A stretch of 64,000 nucleotides of DNA from positions 9,672,001 through 9,736,000 of the forward strand of contig NZ_CP070326.1 in NCBI RefSeq assembly GCF_016917755.1, in the 5' to 3' direction. Both the position numbers and the translations under genes were made by a program. The notes beneath the pieces are model-generated. The model searched no databases and had not been told where the DNA came from. It saw nothing but the letters and a program-made list of their open reading frames with translations. The stretch comes from Streptomyces noursei. Its GTDB lineage: Bacteria > Actinomycetota > Actinomycetes > Streptomycetales > Streptomycetaceae. Positions 27,601 to 36,629 of this stretch are shown one piece after another (within the stretch, counting starts at the first letter, position 1; each line of letters begins with the position of its first letter).

Positions 27601-30600
27601 CTATCTGGTCCTCCGGACTGGTGAGGACGTTTTGCACCATGGCGCTGAGGGCGCTGTCGGGGCCGAGTTCGAGGAAGGTCCGGGTCCCGTTGTCGTACAG
27701 CCACTGGATCCCGTCGGCGAACCGCACCGCCTCCCGGATGTGCCGCGCCCAATACCCCGCCGAACACATTTCCGCCGCCGTCGCCACCTCACCGGTGACA
27801 TTCGACACCACAGGAATCACCGGCTCCCGCAACGTCAACCCGGCAACAATTCCCTCGAACTCCGCCAACACCGCATCCATGTGGCACGAATGAAACGCAT
27901 GACTGACCGCCAGACGACGCGTCCGCCGCCCCCGCTCAGCGAAAACCGCAGCCAACTCCCCCGCTGCCACCACATCACCCGAAACCACCACCGCCCGGGG
28001 ACCATTGACCGCCGCCACACCCAACCGACCCCACGCACCCTCCACCAAAACCCCGCGGACTTCCTCCTCACTCGCCTCCACAGCGAACATCGCACCCGGC
28101 TCGTCCACCGACCCCATCAACCGCCCACGATGCCCCACCAACACACAGGCATCCGCCAGCGACAACACCCCCGCCACATGCGCCGCAACCACCTCACCGA
28201 TGGAATGCCCCAACACAAAATCAGGACGCACACCCCCATGCTCCATCAGCCGGAAAAGCGCCACCTCCAAAGCGAACAACGCCGCCTGCGTATAACGCGT
28301 CCGCCCCAACAACTCGGCCTCGGAAGAACCCGGCTCCGCAAACACCACCGCACGCAACGAACAGCCCAACTGCCCGTCCAACAAACCGCACACCTCATCA
28401 AAAGCCTCCGCAAAAACCGGCGAAGACTCATACAACTCCCGCCCCATCCCCAACCGCTGACTCCCCTGCCCACTGAACACAAAAGCAAGCTTGGCGGCAG
28501 GGTCGGCGGTGCCGCGCACCGTACCGGTCGGCTGTTGCTCGCCGTCTGCGAGGGCAGCCAGGCCACGTCGGAAGTCGGCCAGGTCCCGGCCCACGGCTGC
28601 GACGCGCAGGTCAAGTGCGGTGCGCGTGGTGGCGAGGGAGTATCCGATGTCGGCCGGGTTGGCTTCCGGGTGGGTGTCGAGATGGGTGAGGAGGCGGGCG
28701 GCCTGGGCACGCAAAGCCGCCTCCGAACGCGCGGACAACAACCAGGGAAACTCACCCACCAGGCCAGCCCGCTCCGGCTCCGCCACGCCCCCGACCAGCT
28801 CCTCCGACGGCGCCTGTTCAAGGATCACATGCGCATTCGTCCCGCTGATCCCGAACGCGGACACCCCCACCCGCCGCGGCCCACCCGTCTCAGGCCACGC
28901 CACCCCCTCCTGCAACACCCGCACCGCACCCGACGACCAATCCACATGCTCAGACACCTCATCCACATGCAAAGAAGCCGGCAACCACCCCCGCTCCATC
29001 GCCATCACCATCTTGATCACACCCGCCACCCCCGCAGCGGCCTGCGTATGCCCAAGATTCGACTTCACCGACCCCAACCACAACGGCCGCTCACGATCCC
29101 GCCCATACGTCGCCAACAACGCCTGCGCCTCAACCGGATCACCCAACGCCGTCCCCGTACCATGCGCCTCCACCGCATCGACCTCACCCGCCGACACCCC
29201 AGCAGACGCCAACGCCAAACGCACCACCCGCTCCTGCGACGGACCATTCGGAGCAGTCAAACCATTACTCGCACCATCCTGATTCACCGCAGAACCACGC
29301 AACAACGCCAACACCCGATGCCCCCGCCGCCGCGCATCAGAAAGACGCTCCAAAAGCACCAACCCCACACCCTCAGACCACCCCGTACCATCCGCCCCCC
29401 GCGCAAACGCCTTACAACGACCATCAGGCGCCAAACCCCGCTGCCGACTAAACTCCACAAAAGTATTCGGCGTCGACATCACCGTCACACCACCCGCCAA
29501 CGCCAGCGAACACTCACCCCCACGCAACGCCCCCGCCGCCAAATGCAACGACACCAACGACGAAGAACACGCCGTATCCACCGTCACCGCCGGCCCCTCA
29601 AAACCAAACGAATAAGCCAAACGCCCCGACGCCACACTCCCCGCACTACCCGTCCCCATATACCCCTCATACGCCGCCGGAACAGGACGCAACCGCGACG
29701 CATAATCGTTGTACATCACCCCAACAAAAACACCCGTATCCGAACCCCGCACACCCCCCACATCAATACCCGCACCCTCAAACGCCTCCCACGCCACCTC
29801 CAACAACAACCGCTGCTGCGGATCAATCGCCGCCGCCTCACGCGGACTCACACCAAAAAACCCGGCATCAAACTCATCCGCATCATGCAAAAACCCACCA
29901 TGACGCACATACGACGTCCCCACACAATCCGGATCCGCATCAAACAACCCCCCCAAATCCCACCCCCTATTCACAGGAAACCCCGACACCGCATCACCAC
30001 CACCCACAACAAAACGCCACAAATCCTCCGGCCCCGCAATCCCACCCGGGAACCGACACGCCATCCCCACCACCGCAATCGGCTCCGCAGCATCGACGAC
30101 GCCGGTGCGACCGGTCTCAGGGGTGGCTGTTGACTCCTCGTCAGCGAAGAGCGTCGCGTGGAGGAACGCACCGAGTGCGGAAGGCGTGGGGTGGTCGAAG
30201 ACCAAGGTCGCAGGCAGCTTCAGCCCGGTGGCGGTGTTCAGCCGGTTGCGCAGTTCGACCGCGGTCAGCGAATCGAAACCGGCGTCACGGAAGGTGCGGT
30301 CGGCCGCCACGCTCTCCAGCGTCTCGTGGCCGAGGACCTCGGCGACCCGCGAACGCACCAGGGCAAGCAGTTCCCGCCTCCGCTGCTCGGGATCCAGCGC
30401 GCGCAGTCGATCGGCGAGTTGCGGAACGCGTGCCGTCCCGCCGCCTGCGTCGGCCCGTGCTCCGCCGGCCAGTTGGCGTAGGAGCGGCGGGACGGCCTCG
30501 GCTGCGGCGCGTATCCGGGCGACGTCGAACCGCGCGGTGATCAGCAGCGGCTCCACGGTGGCGCGGGCCGCGTCGAACAGCGCCGTGCCCTGGTGGTCGG

Positions 30601-33600
30601 AGAGTGCCGGCAGCCCGCTGCGCTCCAACCGGGCGAGGTCGGCAGCGCCGAGGTTTCCCGTCAGCCCGCTGGATCGGCTCCACAAGCCCCAGGCCATTGA
30701 AGTGGCCGGTAGCCCGCGGGCCCTGCGGTGCTGCGCCAGGGCATCGAGGAATGCGTTGCCGGCCGCGTAGTTCGCCTGGCCCGCGTTGCCGATCACTCCG
30801 GCGAGCGAGGAAAACAGGATGAACTCCTTGACGTCCAGCTCCGCCGTGAGGCGGTGGAGGTTCCAGGCGGCGTCCATCTTCGGGCGCAGTACGCGCCGCA
30901 GCCGTTCCGCGTCGAGCCCGGAGACGACAGTGTCATCGACCACGCCAGCGGTGTGGATAACGGCGCTGATCGGCCGGTCCGCGGAGACCGAGGCCAACAG
31001 ACCGGCGAGCGCGTCACGGTCCGCCACGTCGCAGGCGACAATGTGCGCCGTCGCACCGCACTCGGCCAGCTCGCGGACTAGTTCCGCGGCGCCCGGCGCG
31101 TCGTCTCCCCGCCGGCCGACCAGCAGCAGGTGTCGCACGCCGTGTGCGGTGGCCAGATGTCGGGCCACCAGGGCGCCGAGGGCGCCCGTACCACCGGTGA
31201 TGAGCACAGTGCCGTCGCGATCGAAGGCGGCCGGGCCGGCCGTCGTTGCGGCGGTGTCCGCAGCAGCTCCTCGGTGGGGGGCCATCCGTGCCAACCGCGG
31301 TACGTACACGGATCCGCCGCGCAGGGCGAGTTGGGGCTCGCCGAGCGCCAGGGCTGCCGCGATCCGCTGTCGAGATGCCGTGTCCGCATCGGTGTCGAGC
31401 AGGACCAGGCGGTCGGGATGCTCGTTCTGCGCACTGCGTACCAGTCCCCACACCGGCGCCTGGGCGAGCCCGTCCACCCGATCGCCGTCCCGCACCGCCA
31501 GGGCGTCCTCGGTGAGCAGCACGAGGCGGGCCGCCGCCAATCCGTCGGCGATCAGCCACTCGCGCACCCGGTCCAGGGCGAGTTCGGCCACGGCGCGACC
31601 GTCCTCGGCGGCGGCCCCCTCGCCGACCTCGGATCGTGCACCGCACGTGGCGAGCACCCAGCTGGGGGTGGGCAGGCCGGCGTCCACCGCCTGCGTCAGG
31701 GCACGCAGGTCGGCGTAGGTGCGAGCGCCGGGGATGCCGAGATCGTCGGTGCCGAGGACGGCGATGGGGGCGGCGTCCCCAGGTTCGCCGGCCGGACCGG
31801 ATTCGGGCAGCCGCGACCAGTCGACGCGGTACAGCGGCGGTACGGGGGAACCGGCTTGTGCGGCGGACAGCGCCATGTTGCGCAGCGTCAGGGCTTCCAC
31901 CGCGGCCACCGGGGCCCCGGTGGAGTCAGTGATGAGCAGAGAGAGGGTGGCGTCGTCGGCGAACTTCAGGCGCGCGTGCGCCGGCCGCCCCGCCGTGGGG
32001 AACAGTCGCACTCCCGCCCAGTGGAAGGGGACGCTCACCCGGTCGTCGGCCAGCGCTCCCTCCTTCAGGGCGACTGCATGCAGGGCGGCGTCGAGCAGTG
32101 CGGGATCGACAGCGAACCCTGCCCCCGTCTCCCCGTCCTCGCCACCGCCGCCGGCGGCGAGGTCGACGTAGAGTTCGTCTCCCAGTCGCCAGGCCGCGCG
32201 CACGCCCCGGAAGGCTGGACCATAGTGGTAGCCAATGTCCTCCAGCCGGTCGTAGAGGGCATCGGTCTCCAGGCTCTGCGCGCCGTGCGGCAGCCACGAC
32301 CCGGTGCGGGCGGTCGGCACAGCAGCGGGCGAGGGAGCGAGGCTGCCGCGGGCGTGGCAGGTCCACTCCTCGCCGAGGTCCGTTTCCTGGGAGTCACCGA
32401 GGTACCTGGAGTGGATGCTGACCGGTAGGTTCCCGTCGTCGTCCAGCCGTCCGACGGAAATCTGCAGGTCGGCTCCCGGGCCGGGCACGAGGGGCAGCGG
32501 AGCTTCGATGGTCAGGTCGGCGACGGTTCCATAGCCGACCTGCTCGCCGGCGTAGGCGGCGAGCTCGACAAAGGAGGTGCCGGGCAGCAGCACGGTCCCG
32601 TCGATGGCGTGGTCAGCGATCCACGGCTGGTCATTGAGCGAGATCCGGCCGGTCAACAGCAGCCCGTCGTCATTGGCCACGCGGACCGAGGCGAGGAGCA
32701 CCGGGTGCTCGACCGGCAGCAGGCCGGACTGCCTGCCCACCGCACCAGGGGCGGGGTCGAGCCAGTAGCGCCGGCGCTGGAACGCGTAAGTCGGGAGCTC
32801 GATGCGATGCGCGCGGGATGCGGAGAAGAGCGCCTGCCAGTCGACCACCGCACCGCGTACGTGCAGCGCTCCCAGTGCGCGGGCCGCGGTGGCGCCGTCG
32901 TCCCCCTGGCGGCGCAGAAGGGACAGGAGTTGTACATCTGACCGCTCGGCCAGGCATATCTGGCCTGTGGCGCTGAGGGCGCTGTCGGGGCCGAGTTCGA
33001 GGAAGGTCCGGGTCCCGTTGTCGTACAGCCACTGGATCCCGTCGGCGAACCGCACCGCCTCCCGGATGTGCCGCGCCCAATACCCCGCCGAACACATTTC
33101 CGCCGCCGTCGCCACCTCACCGGTGACATTCGACACCACAGGAATCACCGGCTCCCGCAACGTCAACCCGGCAACAATTCCCTCGAACTCCGCCAACACC
33201 GCATCCATGTGGCACGAATGAAACGCATGACTGACCGCCAGACGACGCGTCCGCCGCCCCCGCTCAGCGAAAACCGCAGCCAACTCCCCCGCTGCCACCA
33301 CATCACCCGAAACCACCACCGCCCGGGGACCATTGACCGCCGCCACACCCAACCGACCCCACGCACCCTCCACCAAAACCCCGCGGACTTCCTCCTCACT
33401 CGCCTCCACAGCGAACATCGCACCCGGCTCGTCCACCGACCCCATCAACCGCCCACGATGCCCCACCAACACACAGGCATCCGCCAGCGACAACACCCCC
33501 GCCACATGCGCCGCAACCACCTCACCGATGGAATGCCCCAACACAAAATCAGGACGCACACCCCCATGCTCCATCAGCCGGAAAAGCGCCACCTCCAAAG

Positions 33601-35509
33601 CGAACAACGCCGCCTGCGTATAACGCGTCCGCCCCAACAACTCGGCCTCGGAAGAACCCGGCTCCGCAAACACCACCGCACGCAACGAACAGCCCAACTG
33701 CCCGTCCAACAAACCGCACACCTCATCAAAAGCCTCCGCAAAAACCGGCGAAGACTCATACAACTCCCGCCCCATCCCCAACCGCTGACTCCCCTGCCCA
33801 CTGAACACAAAAGCAAGCTTGCCCAGTTGGCTGGAGGTTCCGGTGAGCACGTCATCGCCGAACTGACCCGAGGCCAATTCCTGCAGCGTCTGTTCATATC
33901 CAGTGCGGTCGCCGGCAACGACGGCGGCCCGGTATTCCAGCGGAGTGCGCGTGGTGGCGAGAGAATAGGCCACATTGGCCGGGTTGGCTTCCGGATGGGT
34001 ATCGAGGTGGATGAGGAGGCGGGCGGCCTGGGCACGCAAAGCCGCCTCCGAACGCGCGGACAACAACCAGGGAAACTCACCCACCAGGCCAGCCCGCTCC
34101 GGCTCCGCCACGCCCCCGACCAGCTCCTCCGACGGCGCCTGTTCAAGGATCACATGCGCATTCGTCCCGCTGATCCCGAACGCGGACACCCCCACCCGCC
34201 GCGGCCCACCCGTCTCAGGCCACGCCACCCCCTCCTGCAACACCCGCACCGCACCCGACGACCAATCCACATGCTCAGACACCTCATCCACATGCAAAGA
34301 AGCCGGCAACCACCCCCGCTCCATCGCCATCACCATCTTGATCACACCCGCCACCCCCGCAGCGGCCTGCGTATGCCCAAGATTCGACTTCACCGACCCC
34401 AACCACAACGGCCGCTCACGATCCCGCCCATACGTCGCCAACAACGCCTGCGCCTCAACCGGATCACCCAACGCCGTCCCCGTACCATGCGCCTCCACCG
34501 CATCGACCTCACCCGCCGACACCCCAGCAGACGCCAACGCCAAACGCACCACCCGCTCCTGCGACGGACCATTCGGAGCAGTCAAACCATTACTCGCACC
34601 ATCCTGATTCACCGCAGAACCACGCAACAACGCCAACACCCGATGCCCCCGCCGCCGCGCATCAGAAAGACGCTCCAAAAGCACCAACCCCACACCCTCA
34701 GACCACCCCGTACCATCCGCCCCCCGCGCAAACGCCTTACAACGACCATCAGGCGCCAAACCCCGCTGCCGACTAAACTCCACAAAAGTATTCGGCGTCG
34801 ACATCACCGTCACACCACCCGCCAACGCCAGCGAACACTCACCCCCACGCAACGCCCCCGCCGCCAAATGCAACGACACCAACGACGAAGAACACGCCGT
34901 ATCCACCGTCACCGCCGGCCCCTCAAAACCAAACGAATAAGCCAAACGCCCCGACGCCACACTCCCCGCACTACCCGTCCCCATATACCCCTCATACGCC
35001 GCCGGAACAGGACGCAACCGCGACGCATAATCGTTGTACATCACCCCAACAAAAACACCCGTATCCGAACCCCGCACACCCCCCACATCAATACCCGCAC
35101 CCTCAAACGCCTCCCACGCCACCTCCAACAACAACCGCTGCTGCGGATCAATCGCCGCCGCCTCACGCGGACTCACACCAAAAAACCCGGCATCAAACTC
35201 ATCCGCATCATGCAAAAACCCACCATGACGCACATACGACGTCCCCACACAATCCGGATCCGCATCAAACAACCCCCCCAAATCCCACCCCCTATTCACA
35301 GGAAACCCCGACACCGCATCACCACCACCCACAACAAAACGCCACAAATCCTCCGGCCCCGCAATCCCACCCGGGAACCGACACGCCATCCCCACCACCG
35401 CAATCGGCTCCGCAGCCCGTGCTTCGAGCTCGGCCAGCTGCCGACGAGTCCGGTGCAACTCCCCGGTGGCGCGCTTCAGGTAGTCGCGGAGCTTCTGCTC
35501 GTTGTTCAT
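24683..35509 (-). CDS. Type I PKS, modules 3 and 4 (KS-AT-DH-KR-ACP twice)
   Basis: 3608 residues. N-terminal docking coil (KLRDYLKRATGELHRTRRQL). Module 3: KS (Cys about 206), malonyl AT (GHSIGE about 661, SHAFH about 763), DH (H-A-I-D-G-T-V-L-L-P about 970; D-A-A-L-H), KR (TGGTGALG about 1440, FSSLAG and NYAAGN), ACP (GFDSLTAVELR about 1746). Module 4: KS (about 1983), malonyl AT (about 2436 and 2538), DH (H-S-V-A-G-T-A-L-V-P about 2740), KR (about 3183; FSSFAA and AYAAAN), ACP (about 3491). The KRs carry V-D-D or V-E-D in the B-type position. The C-terminus is a docking tail. Both modules add C2 units and make a double bond. KS and AT of the two modules are almost identical through a long DNA repeat. 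It is followed after 5 bp by PKS C. Confidence 0.95.
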   Translation of the reverse strand: MNNEQKLRDYLKRATGELHRTRRQLAELEARAAEPIAVVGMACRFPGGIAGPEDLWRFVVGGGDAVSGFPVNRGWDLGGLFDADPDCVGTSYVRHGGFLHDADEFDAGFFGVSPREAAAIDPQQRLLLEVAWEAFEGAGIDVGGVRGSDTGVFVGVMYNDYASRLRPVPAAYEGYMGTGSAGSVASGRLAYSFGFEGPAVTVDTACSSSLVSLHLAAGALRGGECSLALAGGVTVMSTPNTFVEFSRQRGLAPDGRCKAFARGADGTGWSEGVGLVLLERLSDARRRGHRVLALLRGSAVNQDGASNGLTAPNGPSQERVVRLALASAGVSAGEVDAVEAHGTGTALGDPVEAQALLATYGRDRERPLWLGSVKSNLGHTQAAAGVAGVIKMVMAMERGWLPASLHVDEVSEHVDWSSGAVRVLQEGVAWPETGGPRRVGVSAFGISGTNAHVILEQAPSEELVGGVAEPERAGLVGEFPWLLSARSEAALRAQAARLLIHLDTHPEANPANVAYSLATTRTPLEYRAAVVAGDRTGYEQTLQELASGQFGDDVLTGTSSQLGKLAFVFSGQGSQRLGMGRELYESSPVFAEAFDEVCGLLDGQLGCSLRAVVFAEPGSSEAELLGRTRYTQAALFALEVALFRLMEHGGVRPDFVLGHSIGEVVAAHVAGVLSLADACVLVGHRGRLMGSVDEPGAMFAVEASEEEVRGVLVEGAWGRLGVAAVNGPRAVVVSGDVVAAGELAAVFAERGRRTRRLAVSHAFHSCHMDAVLAEFEGIVAGLTLREPVIPVVSNVTGEVATAAEMCSAGYWARHIREAVRFADGIQWLYDNGTRTFLELGPDSALSATGQICLAERSDVQLLSLLRRQGDDGATAARALGALHVRGAVVDWQALFSASRAHRIELPTYAFQRRRYWLDPAPGAVGRQSGLLPVEHPVLLASVRVANDDGLLLTGRISLNDQPWIADHAIDGTVLLPGTSFVELAAYAGEQVGYGTVADLTIEAPLPLVPGPGADLQISVGRLDDDGNLPVSIHSRYLGDSQETDLGEEWTCHARGSLAPSPAAVPTARTGSWLPHGAQSLETDALYDRLEDIGYHYGPAFRGVRAAWRLGDELYVDLAAGGGGEDGETGAGFAVDPALLDAALHAVALKEGALADDRVSVPFHWAGVRLFPTAGRPAHARLKFADDATLSLLITDSTGAPVAAVEALTLRNMALSAAQAGSPVPPLYRVDWSRLPESGPAGEPGDAAPIAVLGTDDLGIPGARTYADLRALTQAVDAGLPTPSWVLATCGARSEVGEGAAAEDGRAVAELALDRVREWLIADGLAAARLVLLTEDALAVRDGDRVDGLAQAPVWGLVRSAQNEHPDRLVLLDTDADTASRQRIAAALALGEPQLALRGGSVYVPRLARMAPHRGAAADTAATTAGPAAFDRDGTVLITGGTGALGALVARHLATAHGVRHLLLVGRRGDDAPGAAELVRELAECGATAHIVACDVADRDALAGLLASVSADRPISAVIHTAGVVDDTVVSGLDAERLRRVLRPKMDAAWNLHRLTAELDVKEFILFSSLAGVIGNAGQANYAAGNAFLDALAQHRRARGLPATSMAWGLWSRSSGLTGNLGAADLARLERSGLPALSDHQGTALFDAARATVEPLLITARFDVARIRAAAEAVPPLLRQLAGGARADAGGGTARVPQLADRLRALDPEQRRRELLALVRSRVAEVLGHETLESVAADRTFRDAGFDSLTAVELRNRLNTATGLKLPATLVFDHPTPSALGAFLHATLFADEESTATPETGRTGVVDAAEPIAVVGMACRFPGGIAGPEDLWRFVVGGGDAVSGFPVNRGWDLGGLFDADPDCVGTSYVRHGGFLHDADEFDAGFFGVSPREAAAIDPQQRLLLEVAWEAFEGAGIDVGGVRGSDTGVFVGVMYNDYASRLRPVPAAYEGYMGTGSAGSVASGRLAYSFGFEGPAVTVDTACSSSLVSLHLAAGALRGGECSLALAGGVTVMSTPNTFVEFSRQRGLAPDGRCKAFARGADGTGWSEGVGLVLLERLSDARRRGHRVLALLRGSAVNQDGASNGLTAPNGPSQERVVRLALASAGVSAGEVDAVEAHGTGTALGDPVEAQALLATYGRDRERPLWLGSVKSNLGHTQAAAGVAGVIKMVMAMERGWLPASLHVDEVSEHVDWSSGAVRVLQEGVAWPETGGPRRVGVSAFGISGTNAHVILEQAPSEELVGGVAEPERAGLVGEFPWLLSARSEAALRAQAARLLTHLDTHPEANPADIGYSLATTRTALDLRVAAVGRDLADFRRGLAALADGEQQPTGTVRGTADPAAKLAFVFSGQGSQRLGMGRELYESSPVFAEAFDEVCGLLDGQLGCSLRAVVFAEPGSSEAELLGRTRYTQAALFALEVALFRLMEHGGVRPDFVLGHSIGEVVAAHVAGVLSLADACVLVGHRGRLMGSVDEPGAMFAVEASEEEVRGVLVEGAWGRLGVAAVNGPRAVVVSGDVVAAGELAAVFAERGRRTRRLAVSHAFHSCHMDAVLAEFEGIVAGLTLREPVIPVVSNVTGEVATAAEMCSAGYWARHIREAVRFADGIQWLYDNGTRTFLELGPDSALSAMVQNVLTSPEDQIAAAAALRRDKPEHRTVATALSEAALGGRELNWDKVFPGARVVPLPTYPFQRTRHWLDAPAPAIGAGALGLDTVDHPLLTAALDLSDEGRTVLTGLVSLDTHPWLADHSVAGTALVPASALLDLALCAGDRVGCPSVDALLLEEPLPLPERAAVRLRVTVGPSQDNGARAVAVHSSSREGEWTQHATGTLAPLPQPAFHATETWPPVDAAPVDLTGLYERLADRGYEYGPAFRGLRAAWQLDDAYYVEVTATEERDRPAVFGVHPAALDAALHVLADATAGGAEENLRLPYSWSGARLWSAGATSLRVRLTTGGDEISLEIADEQGEPVASIASLSLAEVPAERLRRLTRAGTTGLLLDWQLAEPANGRGGSDSGYTVLGDDPLSLAERADGPVARSASLDDAPNSGILMVSCVSPGTTVEDPIAPMHSTVRRTAELCARWLADDRLSDTRMAVVTRRAVAGASEEDVEDLAAAAVWGLLRSAQNEHPGRLVLVDTDEGSLDAVPAALATGRPQMVLRDGRVRVPRLVRPDSSGNGRQRITSDGTVLITGGTGALGVLLARHLVSEHGARHLLLVSRRGPAAPGAEELVRDLSELGAQVDVAACDVADPDALAALLRQIPDERPLTAVIHAAGVVEDATVGSLRPEQLDRVLRAKADAAWHLHRLTEGLPLESFVLFSSFAAIAGNPGQGAYAAANAFLDALSQRRHAAGLPAVSLAWGVWAGEGMAERLGDDDLARLSRTGLRPAETSDALARFDAALGASTPHLAPVELVPRALASLAEAGQLPEIFRQLTPAVRRRTGDTSGVLSLPRRLASLETSAEREALLLDHVRSIVGMVLGYATTHPGPEPDRAFSELGFDSLTAVELRNRFAGSTGLELPATLVFDHPTPAAVAGYLRDRMAPAEPEPVVAAAPTALSRAPRPPVDQNDRAEASVEVADLIRESSVAGVLEFIDRQLGRATEIASHTASATEGS
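27641..28493 (-). repeat. AT repeat, module 4 copy (GRINS-like)
   Basis: Identical or nearly so to 32969-33821 (offset 5328). It encodes the AT domain up to the ELGPDSALSA segment. From about 27730 on, the coding strand uses codons ending almost only in G or T, giving intense GC and TA skew, unlike the flanking C/G-ending codons. Confidence 0.88.
28688..30091 (-). repeat. KS repeat, module 4 copy (GRINS-like)
   Basis: About 1.4 kb, matching 34013-35416 (offset 5325). It encodes nearly the whole KS and the KS-AT linker. Synonymous positions end in G or T; the skew stops abruptly at the edge near 30090. Confidence 0.88.
32969..33821 (-). repeat. AT repeat, module 3 copy (GRINS-like)
   Basis: Partner of 27641-28493, same orientation. 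Only the ~170-190 bp following it (KS-AT linker, 33822-34012) differs between the modules before the KS repeat begins. Confidence 0.88.
34013..35416 (-). repeat. KS repeat, module 3 copy (GRINS-like)
   Basis: Partner of 28688-30091. It ends at the KS N-terminus, where the module-specific docking coil begins, so the homogenised tract stops at the docking/KS junction. Confidence 0.88.
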
Positions 35510-35714
35510 CAGGCACTCTCTCCCCGCCGAATGGTGGTCGGACCAGACCGTCGAGCCTTATCCACGCCACTTAGGCACATCTTGGTGCCCGCTAAATCAC
35601 GCGCTCGCGCCGCCACTCCCCGCCGCCGGTTAGCGCTCCGTTAGCCAGGCTTTAGACCGCTCCCCGAGCGTGTCCGGCGTTGGCCCCATTCGGTCTCACA
35701 CGAAAGGCTCACCC
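35510..35714. promoter_or_regulatory. Divergent promoter region, PKS B operon and methyltransferase-ALDH operon
   Basis: 205 bp between the divergent starts of PKS B (35509) and the methyltransferase (35715). It must carry the promoters for both operons and is a likely target of the pathway regulators. No operator could be assigned by eye. Confidence 0.55.
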
Positions 35715-36560
35715 ATGACGGAGAGCGCACGGCCGCTGCTCGGACTCGCAGCGAAGATTGCTGATGCCTTCGGTCCGAAACTCCCCATCCACGACCTGTA
35801 CGGGCCGGATGGCTCGCAGCTCTACGACAGGATGATGAGCAACGACCGGGCCGAGATCGACGACTTCCTCAGCATCGCCGGCCGCCACCGCGGCACGGTG
35901 CTGGAGCTCGCCTGCGGCAACGGACGCACGACGCTGCCCTTCCTCAAGGACGGCTACACCGTCGTCGGACTCGACTCGTCGCCCGACATGCTCGAACGGC
36001 TCGCCGACCGGCTGAAGGAGCCGGAATGGGCCGACTACGCGGACCAGTTGACCACGGTGCACAGCGACATGAGCGACTTCTCCCTAGGTCGTCGGTTCGA
36101 CCTGGTGGTGCTCGGCATGGGCACCGTGTGGATGCTCGACGAGGAGCAGCGGGCCGGCCTGTTCCGATCCGTACGCGAGCACCTCAACGAGGGCGGCCGG
36201 TTCCTGCTGACTCTGCCGGAGCACCCCGATCTGCAGGACGGCACGAGCGCCGTGGAGCAGAAGCACGCGTTCGTCGCCCATGACGGAACGGCACCGACGT
36301 TCTGTTCGCTGATCGAGTACTTCGACCCCGACCAGAAACTGCGCCTGATGAGCATCCTCAGCCAGCGGATCGAGGACGGCGAGGTCACCCACAACGTGCT
36401 CTACGCGCACTGGAACCACCTGGTCTCCGCTACCGCCCTGGAGAAGGAGATCGAGCAGACGGGGATGCGCGTCATCGAGCGACGCGACGTCCAGGAGACC
36501 CGCGTCACCAAGGCTGTGGACACCAACCGGCACCGCTGGATGTTCGAAGTGGGCATCTGA
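35715..36560 (+). CDS. Class I SAM-dependent methyltransferase
   Basis: 281 residues with the Rossmann SAM-binding core: motif I VLELACGNGRT (62-72), the acidic end of strand 2 in VVGLDSS, then HSDMSDF and LVVLGMGTVWML for motifs II-III, and a beta sheet C-terminal domain ending HRWMFEVG. It is not a PKS-embedded C-methyltransferase; the fold is that of small-molecule O- or N-methyltransferases. The ATG at 35715 has AAAGG upstream. It heads a two-gene operon with the aldehyde dehydrogenase and diverges from PKS B, so a tailoring role is inferred. An enol or carboxylate of the released polyketide is a plausible acceptor. Confidence 0.85.
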   Translation: MTESARPLLGLAAKIADAFGPKLPIHDLYGPDGSQLYDRMMSNDRAEIDDFLSIAGRHRGTVLELACGNGRTTLPFLKDGYTVVGLDSSPDMLERLADRLKEPEWADYADQLTTVHSDMSDFSLGRRFDLVVLGMGTVWMLDEEQRAGLFRSVREHLNEGGRFLLTLPEHPDLQDGTSAVEQKHAFVAHDGTAPTFCSLIEYFDPDQKLRLMSILSQRIEDGEVTHNVLYAHWNHLVSATALEKEIEQTGMRVIERRDVQETRVTKAVDTNRHRWMFEVGI

Positions 36561-36629
36561 CCGGACCGCCACGCACCGTGGAGTGCGCGCCGCACCGACT
36601 TCGCAGGGCCGACGATCCAAGGAACGGAC

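Noticed and set aside
33068..35644. 858-codon plus-strand open frame opposite PKS B (and its twin at 27563-30133)
   Set aside because: Composition is low-complexity Arg/His/Pro/Thr, it mirrors the KS/AT repeat on the other strand, and it has no ribosome site. It is a shadow produced by the nucleotide skew.
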